A stretch of DNA of 64,000 nucleotides, taken from Leptospira hartskeerlii. GTDB lineage: Bacteria; Spirochaetota; Leptospiria; Leptospirales; Leptospiraceae. The notes below the pieces were generated by a model, which was not told the DNA's origin, searched no databases, and saw only the letters and a program-made list of their open reading frames with translations. A program made the position numbers and the translations under genes. The stretch is from contig NZ_NPDL01000001.1 of the NCBI RefSeq assembly GCF_002811475.1, positions 310,001 through 374,000 on the forward strand. The letters run 5' to 3'. Below are positions 26,543-35,500 of the stretch, one piece after another (positions within the stretch are counted from its first letter, which is position 1; each line of letters begins with the position of its first letter).

Positions 26543-27067
26543 ATGGGCGATCCCGAAATAGACGAGGAAGAAGGCGGTTTACCCGCGGCGGATGCCGGCG
26601 CCGGCTCGTCTCCGCTCATCAAATGGCTGATCTATATCGCCGGTGCCGTATTCGGAATTATCATAGTTGTACTTGTTTCGATGTTCGTCGCGAAACAGGC
26701 GGCGACTAGTACCTTCCGTGAAATGAAAAACGTGGCCTTAGTAAAACCTCCTCCGCCACTCATGACCTTCCAATTCCAGGAAGAGTTCAGGATCAATACT
26801 GCGGATAAAGGTGAGACTCACTTCGTGAAGATGAAATTATCTTTCGGAGTAGCAAGAGACGATGCTAAGATCACTGCGGAACTTGCGGAAAGGATCGCTC
26901 AGATGAGAGACTTGGTGAACCTAATTATAGGAAGAAAAACCAAGGACGATCTGATTGACGTAGAAGATCAGTTAGATTTGAGAGAAGAGATCAAAGCTCA
27001 GATCAATCATATTCTCTCCGACGGAAAGATCCAAGAAGTTTACTTCACAGAATTTATCGTCAACTGA
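26543..27067 (+). CDS. fliL: flagellar basal body-associated protein FliL
   Basis: A 174-residue protein with an acidic, Gly/Ala-rich cytoplasmic N-terminus, one membrane helix (~29-50) and a periplasmic FliL domain that ends DGKIQEVYFTEFIVN, the characteristic FliL C-terminus. FliL forms a ring around the stator and increases torque or stability. An AAAGGAG precedes the ATG. Its stop overlaps the start of kdsB by one base (TGATG). Confidence 0.92.
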   Translation: MGDPEIDEEEGGLPAADAGAGSSPLIKWLIYIAGAVFGIIIVVLVSMFVAKQAATSTFREMKNVALVKPPPPLMTFQFQEEFRINTADKGETHFVKMKLSFGVARDDAKITAELAERIAQMRDLVNLIIGRKTKDDLIDVEDQLDLREEIKAQINHILSDGKIQEVYFTEFIVN

Positions 27068-27810
27068 TGACAAAATCGAAAATCCTTGGGGTCATACCCG
27101 CAAGATATGGAAGTTCCCGATTTCCCGGCAAACCATTAGCCAAGATCGGGGACCTTCCCATGATTGCCTGGACATATAAGAATTCTCTAAAGTCCTCTCT
27201 TCTACATGATGTAGTCGTCGCTACCGACGATGAAAGGATCTTACAGATCGTTTTGGATAACGGCGGTAAGGCGGTAATGACTTCTCCCGATCATCCTTCC
27301 GGAACGGACAGGATCATAGAAGTGGCACTCAAATATCCGGACTCAGGAATTATAATCAATATCCAAGGTGACGAGCCCGGAATAGAATCGGAACTCATAG
27401 ACGGAGTAGCAAAACTCAAACTGGAAAGACCGGATTGGGCAATGAGCACTGCAGCAGTTCGATTAGAAGAAAAAGAAATCCAAGATCCAAACAGAGTCAA
27501 AGTGGTCTTGGACAAAAACGGAAAGGCACTCTACTTCTCCCGTTCTGCCATTCCTAGCCAATTTAAAAAGACAGTCCCGGCATATAGACATCTGGGGATC
27601 TACGGATACGATAGGGATTTCTTACTTGGATATCCGGAACTTCCTCCAAGTCCTTTAGAGGAATCGGAATCACTAGAACAATTAAGAGCGATGGAAGCGG
27701 GGCATTCTATCGGAGTGTATATAGCAAGTCGCGCAGCATTGAGCGTAGATACACCCGAAGATCTGGAATTAGTAGTAAAAGATTTTAAGAAGAAGGGACT
27801 GATCCCTTAA
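27067..27810 (+). CDS. kdsB: 3-deoxy-manno-octulosonate cytidylyltransferase
   Basis: A 247-residue cytoplasmic enzyme that activates Kdo as CMP-Kdo for lipopolysaccharide core synthesis. The N-terminal VIPARYGSSRFPGKPLAKIG is the nucleotide-binding signature, NIQGDEPGIESELI carries the QGDEP motif, and HLGIYGYDRDFLL and ESLEQLRAMEAGH are the remaining KdsB blocks. The ATG overlaps the fliL stop, so CMP-Kdo synthesis is translationally coupled to a flagellar gene. It overlaps the convergent STAS gene by four bases. Confidence 0.94.
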   Translation: MTKSKILGVIPARYGSSRFPGKPLAKIGDLPMIAWTYKNSLKSSLLHDVVVATDDERILQIVLDNGGKAVMTSPDHPSGTDRIIEVALKYPDSGIIINIQGDEPGIESELIDGVAKLKLERPDWAMSTAAVRLEEKEIQDPNRVKVVLDKNGKALYFSRSAIPSQFKKTVPAYRHLGIYGYDRDFLLGYPELPPSPLEESESLEQLRAMEAGHSIGVYIASRAALSVDTPEDLELVVKDFKKKGLIP

Positions 27811-28145
27811 CTAAGAGCTTCTTGCAGAGTGTTATGGATCAAAACGAAATCCGTAAGGCCAACGATATCCATCACTTTTCTGAAATGATCGTTTAGACCC
27901 GCAAATTCAATTTTGGAAGAAGATTCACTTGCTTTGGTGATCAAACTGATCAGTGTCGCAAGTCCCGCCGAATTGATGTAAGACGTTCCATGGAAATTCA
28001 AAATCACCCTAGTCCTACGTTGTTCGGGTATGGACTGGTATTTTCCTAAAATTTCGTCATCTGCCTCGGAGGTAATTTCTCCAGAGATATGGATCACCGG
28101 AACATTAGGTTCAAGATCCACGTTTATTTTGAATTCGTCAGACAT
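27807..28145 (-). CDS. STAS domain anti-sigma factor antagonist
   Basis: A 112-residue single STAS domain of the SpoIIAA/RsbV type. GEITSEADDEIL and the phosphorylatable serine in YINSAGLATLISLI (Ser59) are visible. Such proteins bind or release an anti-sigma or target protein depending on phosphorylation by a kinase and dephosphorylation by a PP2C enzyme. The partner kinase is not in the window; a SpoIIE-type phosphatase lies far away at 61.5 kb. It ends inside the last codons of kdsB. Confidence 0.88.
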   Translation of the reverse strand: MSDEFKINVDLEPNVPVIHISGEITSEADDEILGKYQSIPEQRRTRVILNFHGTSYINSAGLATLISLITKASESSSKIEFAGLNDHFRKVMDIVGLTDFVLIHNTLQEALS

Positions 28146-28224
28146 CTGCCTTATTTAGCACAAAAGACCTTTCCTCTTGAAGACAGTCAATCCCGAAAAC
28201 CGGGCCGTCCAAGGGGAGTATCCG

Positions 28225-28494
28225 TTAAACGTAGTGCTCTAACTCCTCCGGAGAAAGTCTGTCGAAAATCTGGCCGCATTTGGAACATTGAAATGAAACA
28301 GTGGTAGGTTTGGAAGAAATCCCGAAAAGGATCAAAAACCAGGCCCAATTACCGTAGGTTTTCACCTCTCTGGAAAGAGGGGATTTTCTATCCGTTCCGC
28401 AACTGTCGCAATGTGGTAAAGAAGAGGATTGGCTCACAAAGCTAGGTTGAAATGGGGGTGGAAAACTTCCAGAAGAAAAGTGGGAAAAAATCAA
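28225..28494 (-). CDS. small zinc-ribbon protein, unknown
   Basis: An 89-residue (or shorter) protein with two C-x-x-C pairs, HCDSCGTDRK and FQCSKCGQIFDRL, separated by a short hydrophobic stretch (NWAWFLILFGIS), so it looks like a membrane-associated or packed zinc ribbon. The start is unclear: the TTG at 28494 lies in the T-run of the upstream terminator, while a GTG at 28437 would give about 70 residues. The conserved cysteines and the PEELEHYV end support a real gene. Confidence 0.55.
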   Translation of the reverse strand: MIFSHFSSGSFPPPFQPSFVSQSSSLPHCDSCGTDRKSPLSREVKTYGNWAWFLILFGISSKPTTVSFQCSKCGQIFDRLSPEELEHYV

Positions 28495-28497
28495 GAT

Positions 28498-28517
28498 GGG
28501 AGTCCAGCCGGACTCCC
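28498..28517 (-). terminator. intrinsic terminator after the cytochrome c gene
   Basis: GGGAGTCC (28498-28505) pairs with GGACTCCC (28510-28517) around AGCC. On the minus strand it is followed by a run containing TTGATTTTTT. It lies 12 bases after the cytochrome stop. Confidence 0.8.
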
Positions 28518-28529
28518 GAAGAATTGGAA

Positions 28530-28946
28530 TTAATTTTGATTTAGGTAGATTACGTACTTAGAAATCTTTTTAAGTTTTTCGTCGCCTAAGAACTTGTAGG
28601 AAGTCATTACAGGGTTGCTTGGAATTCCGTTATTCAAAGTTTTCAGAATTCCTGCTTCTGTAGGACCATTTTTCCATTCATTTGCAGGTGCTTTGTAATT
28701 TCTAGGTTTTGGATTCAAGCTAGCCGCAGCCGCTCCGTCTCCAGCACCAGTATCGCCGTGACATGCGTTACAGCCGTTTTCAAGAAAAAGTTTTTTACCT
28801 TCTTCTACTTCAGGACTTAAAGTTGCTGCCGCACTTGCTACAGGTGCAGCTTCTTCTTTCGGTTTTTCTTTATCTCCGCAGTTCAATAGGAAGATGAGGG
28901 AGAGAATGGAAACAAAAAGGGAAATCAGGATTGCCCGAGTCTTCAT
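28530..28946 (-). CDS. cytochrome c class I lipoprotein
   Basis: A 138-residue exported electron carrier. The signal peptide ends in FLLNC, a lipobox with Cys23. An Ala/Glu/Lys-rich linker precedes a mono-haem cytochrome c domain with CNACH at about residues 59-63 as the haem-binding site, NPKPRNY in the middle and a Met ligand probably in NPVMTSYKF. It would act at the periplasmic face of a membrane. AAGGAG is well placed before the ATG. A terminator follows. Confidence 0.88.
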   Translation of the reverse strand: MKTRAILISLFVSILSLIFLLNCGDKEKPKEEAAPVASAAATLSPEVEEGKKLFLENGCNACHGDTGAGDGAAAASLNPKPRNYKAPANEWKNGPTEAGILKTLNNGIPSNPVMTSYKFLGDEKLKKISKYVIYLNQN

Positions 28947-29160
28947 GGATTACTCCTTTATATTGGTTCCAACTTTCTCATCCAGAAAGAGAAAGCAAAG
29001 AACTTTTTGTCACGGTATTGTCGGCGCGAGATCCGCAAAGAATTTCGGTAAAGTGAAGAAGGATCCGGGAATTGACTTTTGTCAAAGTATCCGGAGATGA
29101 TTCTTAATATCGATTTCTGAGAATCGAAAAGAATCGGACTTATTGGTTTTTCGTAAAACA

Positions 29161-29187
29161 AAAGCGGGGTAAGTCCCACCCCGCTTT
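29161..29187 (-). terminator. intrinsic terminator of the thiolase operon
   Basis: AAAGCGGGG (29161-29169) and CCCCGCTTT (29179-29187) form a perfect nine-base stem. On the minus strand it is followed by TGTTTT and lies 11 bases after the last stop of the operon. Confidence 0.85.
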
Positions 29188-29197
29188 CCTTTTTAGA

Positions 29198-29557
29198 TCA
29201 AGCGGGTTTAAAAATAAATCCCGTAGAAGTTTCTGTTCTATCGAAAAGAACCGGCATATCGATCGCAATAGATTCGGTGATCGGTTTGCCTTGGTATTCT
29301 CCTTCGATAATACTCATGGTCTTTGCACCTTCTTCCAGCTCGATGACTGCAAGAACGTAAGGCGCTCTTGGGGCCAAATGTCCGAAACCGACATGAACCA
29401 CAGTGTAAGTGTATACTTTTCCTTTTCCTGAAAAAGTTTTTGGTTCCACATCATCCGATCCGCAGCTTGTGCAAGAAACTACAGGATCAGTGGCTTCGAA
29501 TCCGCAGGATTTACATTTTTTTCCGGTTAAAGAATGAGCTTCCATAATCTCCGCCAT
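29198..29557 (-). CDS. Zn-ribbon/OB-fold (DUF35) acyl-CoA-binding protein
   Basis: A 119-residue protein with an N-terminal rubredoxin-like zinc ribbon (C-K-S-C and C-T-S-C pairs at ~15-38) and a C-terminal OB fold with FSGKGKVYTYTVVH. DUF35 proteins pair with thiolases or HMG-CoA synthases and hold or transfer acyl-CoA between active sites. Here its ATG overlaps the stop of a thiolase gene (TAATG), as is usual for this partnership. Confidence 0.88.
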   Translation of the reverse strand: MAEIMEAHSLTGKKCKSCGFEATDPVVSCTSCGSDDVEPKTFSGKGKVYTYTVVHVGFGHLAPRAPYVLAVIELEEGAKTMSIIEGEYQGKPITESIAIDMPVLFDRTETSTGFIFKPA

Positions 29558-30720
29558 TATTCCCCCCTCTGCAGAATATGCACTATACTAACAGCACCTG
29601 GGCCGCCTAAAACATGAGTTAAAGCAGTGCGGGCGTTTGCAACTTGTCGCTTTTCGGATTGGTCTCTGAGTTGAAAAGTCATCTCTACAACCTGGCCTAC
29701 ACCTGTAGCTCCTACTGGATGACCTTTTGCTTTTAAACCGCCTGAGGTATTTACGGGAAGTTTTCCACCCAATCGAGTGTGACCGTCTTTAGTGAACTGG
29801 CCGCCTTTTCCTTTTTCCACAAAGCCAAGATCTTCTATATTGATGATCTCGGTGATCGTGAAGCAGTCGTGACATTCTAAGACGTCGATGTCCTTTCTTT
29901 CCACACCGGCCATTTTAAAAGCCTCTGTAGCTGCTTGCACGGAAGCGGGGAAGCTTACGGAATCTTTTTTAAGAGCCACATTGAAGTAGTCTCCGCCGAT
30001 TCCGGAACCTTTTACCAGAACATAGTCTTTACGAACAGATTTAGCTTTTTCTTTGGTAGTGATCACAACTGCCGCGGAAGCATCAGTAACCAGGGAAACA
30101 TCATGAAAACCGAATGGAGTAGTGACCATTCTTGCTCTCATGATATTATTGAAAGAAATCTCTTTTTGTTTATGCGCAAATGGATTTAGGCTGCCGTGAA
30201 AATAGTTTTTTTCAGCAACGGTTGCCAACATTTCTTTAGTAGTGCCGAATTCATGCATATGGCGGATCGCGTTTAACGCAAAGCCGGAAGGGCCGGAAAT
30301 ACAATAACCGCCTTCAACGTCTTGATCTTGGCCTCTTGCCACGATTTCCATCGTAGTTTCCGGATCTAAACCGTTCATTTTCTCCACACCTAAAACTAAA
30401 ACGGTATCGTATAGACCGGATGCAACTGCAAGAACACCCTGTCTCATCGCAATACCACCGGAGGCACAAGCTCCTTCGGTACGAATTGCAGGACGATCAC
30501 CTAATCCAAGTAAGTTGGCTGCATAAGAACCCATTGTATTTTGGGCGTTAAATTCATTGCCAGCGTAGTTTCCGACATAAACAGCTTGGATTTCCTTTCT
30601 GTCTATTCCTGAATCTTTGATGGCTCCGTTACCTGCTTCAGTAACTAGATCACGTAAAGTTCTATCTTTATGATTACCATGGACCGTTTCATACGCCCCG
30701 ATGATTGCTACTTCTCTCAT
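29557..30720 (-). CDS. thiolase family protein (SCP2-like acyltransferase)
   Basis: A 387-residue thiolase-superfamily enzyme that cleaves or forms beta-ketoacyl-CoA. The nucleophilic Cys lies in IRTEGACASGGIAM (about residue 85), the catalytic His in NTSGGLKAKGHPVGATGVGQ near residue 330, and CHDCFTITEI at about 280 carries another conserved Cys-His region of SCP-x type thiolases. The DUF35 partner downstream and SDR upstream suggest a fatty-acid or isoprenoid-like cycle; the direction is unknown. AAGGAG precedes the ATG. Confidence 0.88.
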   Translation of the reverse strand: MREVAIIGAYETVHGNHKDRTLRDLVTEAGNGAIKDSGIDRKEIQAVYVGNYAGNEFNAQNTMGSYAANLLGLGDRPAIRTEGACASGGIAMRQGVLAVASGLYDTVLVLGVEKMNGLDPETTMEIVARGQDQDVEGGYCISGPSGFALNAIRHMHEFGTTKEMLATVAEKNYFHGSLNPFAHKQKEISFNNIMRARMVTTPFGFHDVSLVTDASAAVVITTKEKAKSVRKDYVLVKGSGIGGDYFNVALKKDSVSFPASVQAATEAFKMAGVERKDIDVLECHDCFTITEIINIEDLGFVEKGKGGQFTKDGHTRLGGKLPVNTSGGLKAKGHPVGATGVGQVVEMTFQLRDQSEKRQVANARTALTHVLGGPGAVSIVHILQRGE

Positions 30721-30730
30721 GGAAAACTCC

Positions 30731-31498
30731 TTACATTCCGATGCCGGCGCCGCCGTCTACTCTCAAGAAAACTCCTGTGATATAAGATGCTTTATCGGAA
30801 AGGAAGAATTCTACAGCGTCAGCGATCTCTTGTTGAGTTCCAGGTCTCTTCAAAGGAATGAACATAGGATCGGTAAGTTTTTTCTGAACTTCTTCAGGAA
30901 GAGAAGCAGTCATATCTGTTTGCACATAACCGGGACAAACCGCATTTACTAAAACGTTTCTGCCTGAAAATTCTCTTGCAGCAACTTTAGTAAGAGCGAT
31001 CACAGCAGCTTTAGAAGAAGAATAGTTAGCTTGACCTGGTTGGCCAGAAAGACCTGAAAGAGAAGAAATATTTACAATTCTACCGGAAGGAGCTTTTAAA
31101 AGAAGTTTAGAAGCATACTTGGTCATCAAGAATACACCTTTCGCATTCACATCCATTACGAAATCAAACTCTTGCTCGCTCATTCTGATAAAAAGATTAT
31201 CTTTCAAAACTCCTGCGTTGTTAACTAAGAAATCCAGCTTACCGAATTTTTCTTTAACAGCATTAATAGCGGCCTCGCAGTCTTCAGGCTTAGTAACGTT
31301 TACCGGAATACCTAATGTTTTAACTCCGAATTCTTTAGCGATATCTGCGGCCGCCTGCTCGATATGCTCTTTATTTAAGTCAACGACGACCACATCTCCA
31401 CCGTCTTTAGCGATAGTGTTTGCGATAGCGCGACCTAAACCTCTGGGAGAAGCAGCTCCCGTAACTAATGCAACTTTACCTTCGAATTGTTTTGCCAT
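30731..31498 (-). CDS. 3-oxoacyl-ACP reductase-like SDR
   Basis: A 255-residue SDR closest to FabG. It has [18 protein letters not shown] for NADPH binding, VNNAGVLKD, the catalytic serine in [24 protein letters not shown] and [13 protein letters not shown], ending with [19 protein letters not shown] start at ATG 31498, which has AGAGGG upstream; the open frame extends 60 residues further but that part has no SDR features. It heads the operon with the thiolase and DUF35 genes and so probably reduces a 3-oxoacyl-CoA or -ACP made there. Confidence 0.88.
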   Translation of the reverse strand: MAKQFEGKVALVTGAASPRGLGRAIANTIAKDGGDVVVVDLNKEHIEQAAADIAKEFGVKTLGIPVNVTKPEDCEAAINAVKEKFGKLDFLVNNAGVLKDNLFIRMSEQEFDFVMDVNAKGVFLMTKYASKLLLKAPSGRIVNISSLSGLSGQPGQANYSSSKAAVIALTKVAAREFSGRNVLVNAVCPGYVQTDMTASLPEEVQKKLTDPMFIPLKRPGTQQEIADAVEFFLSDKASYITGVFLRVDGGAGIGM

Positions 31499-31737
31499 TT
31501 GGATCCCTCTTATGTCCTCGGATAACGAATTTTTAAACTTTCGGATCGTACAGATAGAATTCGATCTGTTTGAAGTAGAACGATTGTTCTGGTAAAAGAT
31601 GGATTGTACCTGGATTCCCGACAAGAAAAATTCATTCAAATATAAGTCTTTGAAACAGTGTTCGTTTTTGTTGAACATTTGTTCGCAGCAAGTGGGAAGA
31701 GAGTGGTTTTGTTGCGAGTAAGTGGAGGAGGAGGAAT

Positions 31738-31797
31738 ATGTCTCATTCTTTGAGCGGAATTTATACGCTATATGGCCGATGGAGTGATGGTATATGA
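31738..31797 (+). CDS. possible 19-residue small ORF
   Basis: An ATG closely behind a GGAGGAGGAGG run opens a 19-codon frame with no recognisable product. The strong ribosome-binding site is the only support. It may be a leader peptide or the remnant of a decayed gene. Confidence 0.15.
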   Translation: MSHSLSGIYTLYGRWSDGI

Positions 31798-32197
31798 TGA
31801 ATTAATAATATATTATTTTAAAAAGGAGCTTTTGTCATGAGATGAAAGAGAGAATTTAGCCCTTTTTTATAAAATTGTTCTCCGAATAATGAAAGTACGT
31901 AAGTTGATTTTTAAATTCACGGAAGAACACCGTTACCCGTTGGGATAATCTTATTCATTAAGGAATGATTTGAATTTATGAGAAGAAGATTTATGAAAAA
32001 CCTCTCCTTGGTATAAATCAGGAGAAGAAGGAGCGCTTCATACTTTGATGCGCAAACTATTTTAGATAGATTGATTATTTTATAAATAATTAATTTCCTT
32101 AATTTTTGATTTTAATATTATGAAAATATAAAGTTCCCGTTTTCGATGAAAATTTTCGTAAAAATATAGAATATTAATAAAACATAAAGTGTCCATT

Positions 32198-32232
32198 ATG
32201 GGATACGTTCTAATTTTTCCACGTTATCCCAT
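32198..32232. promoter_or_regulatory. ATGGGATA-CGT / ACGTTATCCCAT dyad
   Basis: ATGGGATACGT (32198-32208) and ACGTTATCCCAT (32221-32232) are inverted copies with a one-base gap difference, in the control region of the PA-like gene. The right arm contains the ACGTTATCC motif also seen near 63 and 47901. Confidence 0.4.
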
Positions 32233-32238
32233 CTGAGA

Positions 32239-32363
32239 GAAAAAGTTCCCAAAATTTTTTCCATAAGTTCCATTTTACTGTGGCAACTGCCTGTTTTCTA
32301 AACGTTTCCCAATTTTTTTTTTAAGTTTGGCGCAAAAAATTAGACAAAAATGGGAACTTTTTC
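32239..32363. repeat. 13-bp perfect inverted repeat 99 bases apart
   Basis: GAAAAAGTTCCCA (32239-32251) and TGGGAACTTTTTC (32351-32363) are exact reverse complements in the AT-rich control region. Possible operator pair for DNA looping, or ends of a small element; no coding sequence lies between them. Confidence 0.5.
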
Positions 32364-32537
32364 GAAACGTCCATTCAAACGCCCAAGTTATGTTTCGATT
32401 CAGGACGAATCGGGCAAAACTATGAGTAAAGATTTGAACTCAGTCAAAAAAGTCGACTCACATCGATAAATTTGTCCGGGATGTTTTGTATTTTGAATTT
32501 GGTTCTCTTAAGTGATGGGAAACCGGAGGTTCGTTCG

Positions 32538-35500
32538 ATGTTCGATTTGATCGTTAGGATTGTTGTTAGGAAAGTTATTTTAGCTATAGTTGCTCTTTCC
32601 TTTGTAGGCTGTTTGAGCGACTGGGGCTTTGGCAGCGGAAATGTGGATTTGAAAAAAGCCACTTGGCTAGTTGCAGAAAAAGTCCCGCTAGTAGTGGATA
32701 AAGGAGGAGTTCCTGGTGGTGGTGGAACCGTTACTTCGGTTAATAACTTGTTCACTTTGAAGCCTGGTACAAAGGTTAGTGCGCAAGCGCTTGGTGGTAC
32801 TATTGATCCAACCGGAACAACTATCGTTAACGATTTCGACGGAGATGGAATCTTAAATATCAATGAGACTACTACGAACGTCTGGGTGGCAGATTATCCG
32901 GATGTCGACACAGTAATTGCCCCTCCAATTACATTGAAGATCGCAATTTTAAAAAGTAGCACTGGGGAAAGTGATGAGATTTTAAGTGATATTAATTCTG
33001 AAGACTTGGAATCAACTACTAGTCTTGGATCAGAGACTCTTATACAGAATGAGACAATTTGGAAAACCGTTCAGTTCCAAGACCAATATAAGAATGAAAC
33101 TGAACATTCTGAAGCAACCTCCATTGAAAATGTAGTTAATAATGTTGTTTCAGGTTCTAGCTCTAACTCTAACAATAAAAACACTAACAGCTGGTCAAAT
33201 CGCGTATTGAGCGAAGGAACGACTACTAAGTGGGCTGATAAACCTTTTATAAATAATATTGATCGCAATGCGACTACCACCAAAAGTGATTCATCCGGAA
33301 GAAATGCTAGAAAATATCGAGCTGAAAAGGCTTCGAAAGTCAATCAGACTTCTAAAGTTGAATCGAACGCTGGTTATGTGAGGGCTGCACTTTATATTAA
33401 GAACCGATCGGTCAATATGCCAGTTAAGTTAACCAATATCCTTTGCACTCTTATGTTTGAAGATGGTAGCGGTAATTTAATTCCTGTACAAAGCTTTCGA
33501 TTGCGAAATGATGATTATAGCCTTTTTCAAGTGGAAGTATATGGTGGAAATGAATTTGGTCCGTATGTTGTAGAGCTTAATAATTTAAACACTGCGGAAA
33601 TTGAACGTGCCATCAATTCCGGATTTACCCCAAAAATATATATCGTAGATTATTCAATGACTCATGTAGCGGACTCGAATTATAAATCCGCCCTTTTGAA
33701 TTTTAGTGGAGATAACCTAAAGATTATTGAGGAAAACTCTAAAGGTAGAACTAGTCTAATTAAATTTTATGGACCGAATTTAAGAGAGAAATATCGGGTA
33801 GCTGCTTTTGATGATCTAAGCAGTGCAGATCCATGTATAACTACAACAGCGTCTACATTGTCTCCCGGAATTACTTTAAAGAAGGCCTTAGAGAGAATAT
33901 CCTGCTCTGGCAACAAAGTCGAATTCCAAGACTATGTAATTGACTTTAGTGAAATCGCTCCAGCGTTAAACGAATCGAAAATTCACGTAAGGGCGATTAA
34001 ATCATTTGCTGGTATCGAAAGTAAGCTTCCTTGCGTCGATGGTACTTTTACAGGATCTGATGGAGTAGTGAGAACCGCGTGTATTCAGAAACCAATCAGT
34101 TCTTGGAGTGAATCAGAAAAAGCGACTGCTGGTGTTTGGACGATTTTTTCAAAAGCTAAATATTTTTCTTATACAGATTATTGGGTCGATGGAACCAATA
34201 TTAGAATTTTCAACCCAACCGATCCCAAAAAGGTTCAGATGGTCAAAGGTGTTGATTCGATTATTTGGGCAGGTGATGTTTACGAGATCGCATATATTTC
34301 TGTAAAGGATTTATTAAATAAGGTTGTAGATCCAACTTACTCCTCTAGTCCGATTGCAAATGGAGAGGATCGTTTCTCGTTGAACACTCTTTGGGATTTA
34401 AAACAACTGGGTGATCGCCCTTATGACCCGGACACCAACGCAAAGAATGTTGGTAAGGTCGGTTTTGGAGAAAAATTAGTTTTTGAGATTAAATTAGATA
34501 AAACTAAATATCTAAATCCGAATTTTGGTACTCCGGAAAACGGCGGGACATATCAAATTTATACTAATTTCAGTTATAATCCGATCGTATCCACAAATCG
34601 ATTCTATTTAGACCAAACTTTGGATTTTGAAGTTAGTTTAGGTGCAGGAGGAACCAGAACAGATTGGGTACATATTATAAAAGATACAAATGTCACTGAT
34701 CCTAAAAAGATTCGTCGTGTTTGGATTGATAATTCTGGTTATACAGATCAGACTTTCCGCATTTGTTTACAAATGCCATCTACTAGTGATGTCGTAAATG
34801 TTGAGAACAGTTTAGTGAATGTATATATTCGCCCAGCTTTAAACAGCGCCTATCGTAGAACGATTTGGCCATTGAGTTATACGAATGTTAAGAAGATGCG
34901 CGCTGACTTAGATGTTGCAACGAAAGTTGGTGATACAACCATTTATCTTGCGAATGTAAATGGAAATATAGAGCAAAACGATTCAATTTATTTTACAGGC
35001 GATCCGAACGTTTACACTGTTGCATCTCCGCCAACTATTACCCCATTAGCTCCGGAAGGATCTTTTACCGTGGTTTTACAGTCTGGTATTCAAAAAGTTT
35101 CAACTAAGGCCACGCTTACTACAATCCCTGGAACGTTGCAGACTCCGGATGTAAGATTGATCGAAGACAATTCCTTTCTGTCAACTTGGAATGCTCAAAC
35201 TCCTGCATCCGATTATAACTTACTGCAATATCTCCCTTTATTATTAAATGGAGGAACTCCAGATTGTTCTGGGGCAAATCAATTTCATCCATTTGGATGT
35301 TTAGGATTTACTCCTGATTATCGTACAATTAACTGGATGGGATCGTACAATAAGGGCGTACCTTTTTGGAATAGTTGGACAGATGCGGGTAGTTTCTTCA
35401 GCTTTCTGTCTGGCGGTAGCTTCTCAATAGGAACAAATGGAAATGCTTATCGAGCTAGCTCAATTGCAACTGATAATACTTTGAGTGATCCGGTTGGCGG

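Larger units (their letters stand above)
31499..32537. other. long AT-rich intergenic and regulatory region
   Basis: About 1 kb with no convincing gene, between the divergent SDR operon and the large PA-like lipoprotein. Its right half is very AT-rich and contains AAGTTCCC at 32131 and 32243, AAGTTCC at 32265, an inverted copy at 32352, an ATGGGATACGT/ACGTTATCCCAT dyad, and a 13-base inverted repeat. This is a likely control region of the toxin-like genes. Isolated Shine-Dalgarno-like runs at 31724-31734 and 31824-31830 may be remnants of lost genes. Confidence 0.6.

Noticed and set aside
31119..31595. A 158-codon plus-strand frame
   Set aside because: Antisense to the fabG-like SDR gene, with no Shine-Dalgarno and shadow-like composition.
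32444..32863. A 139-codon minus-strand frame
   Set aside because: Antisense to the start of the PA-like lipoprotein; Pro/Thr-rich shadow of its Gly/Val codons.
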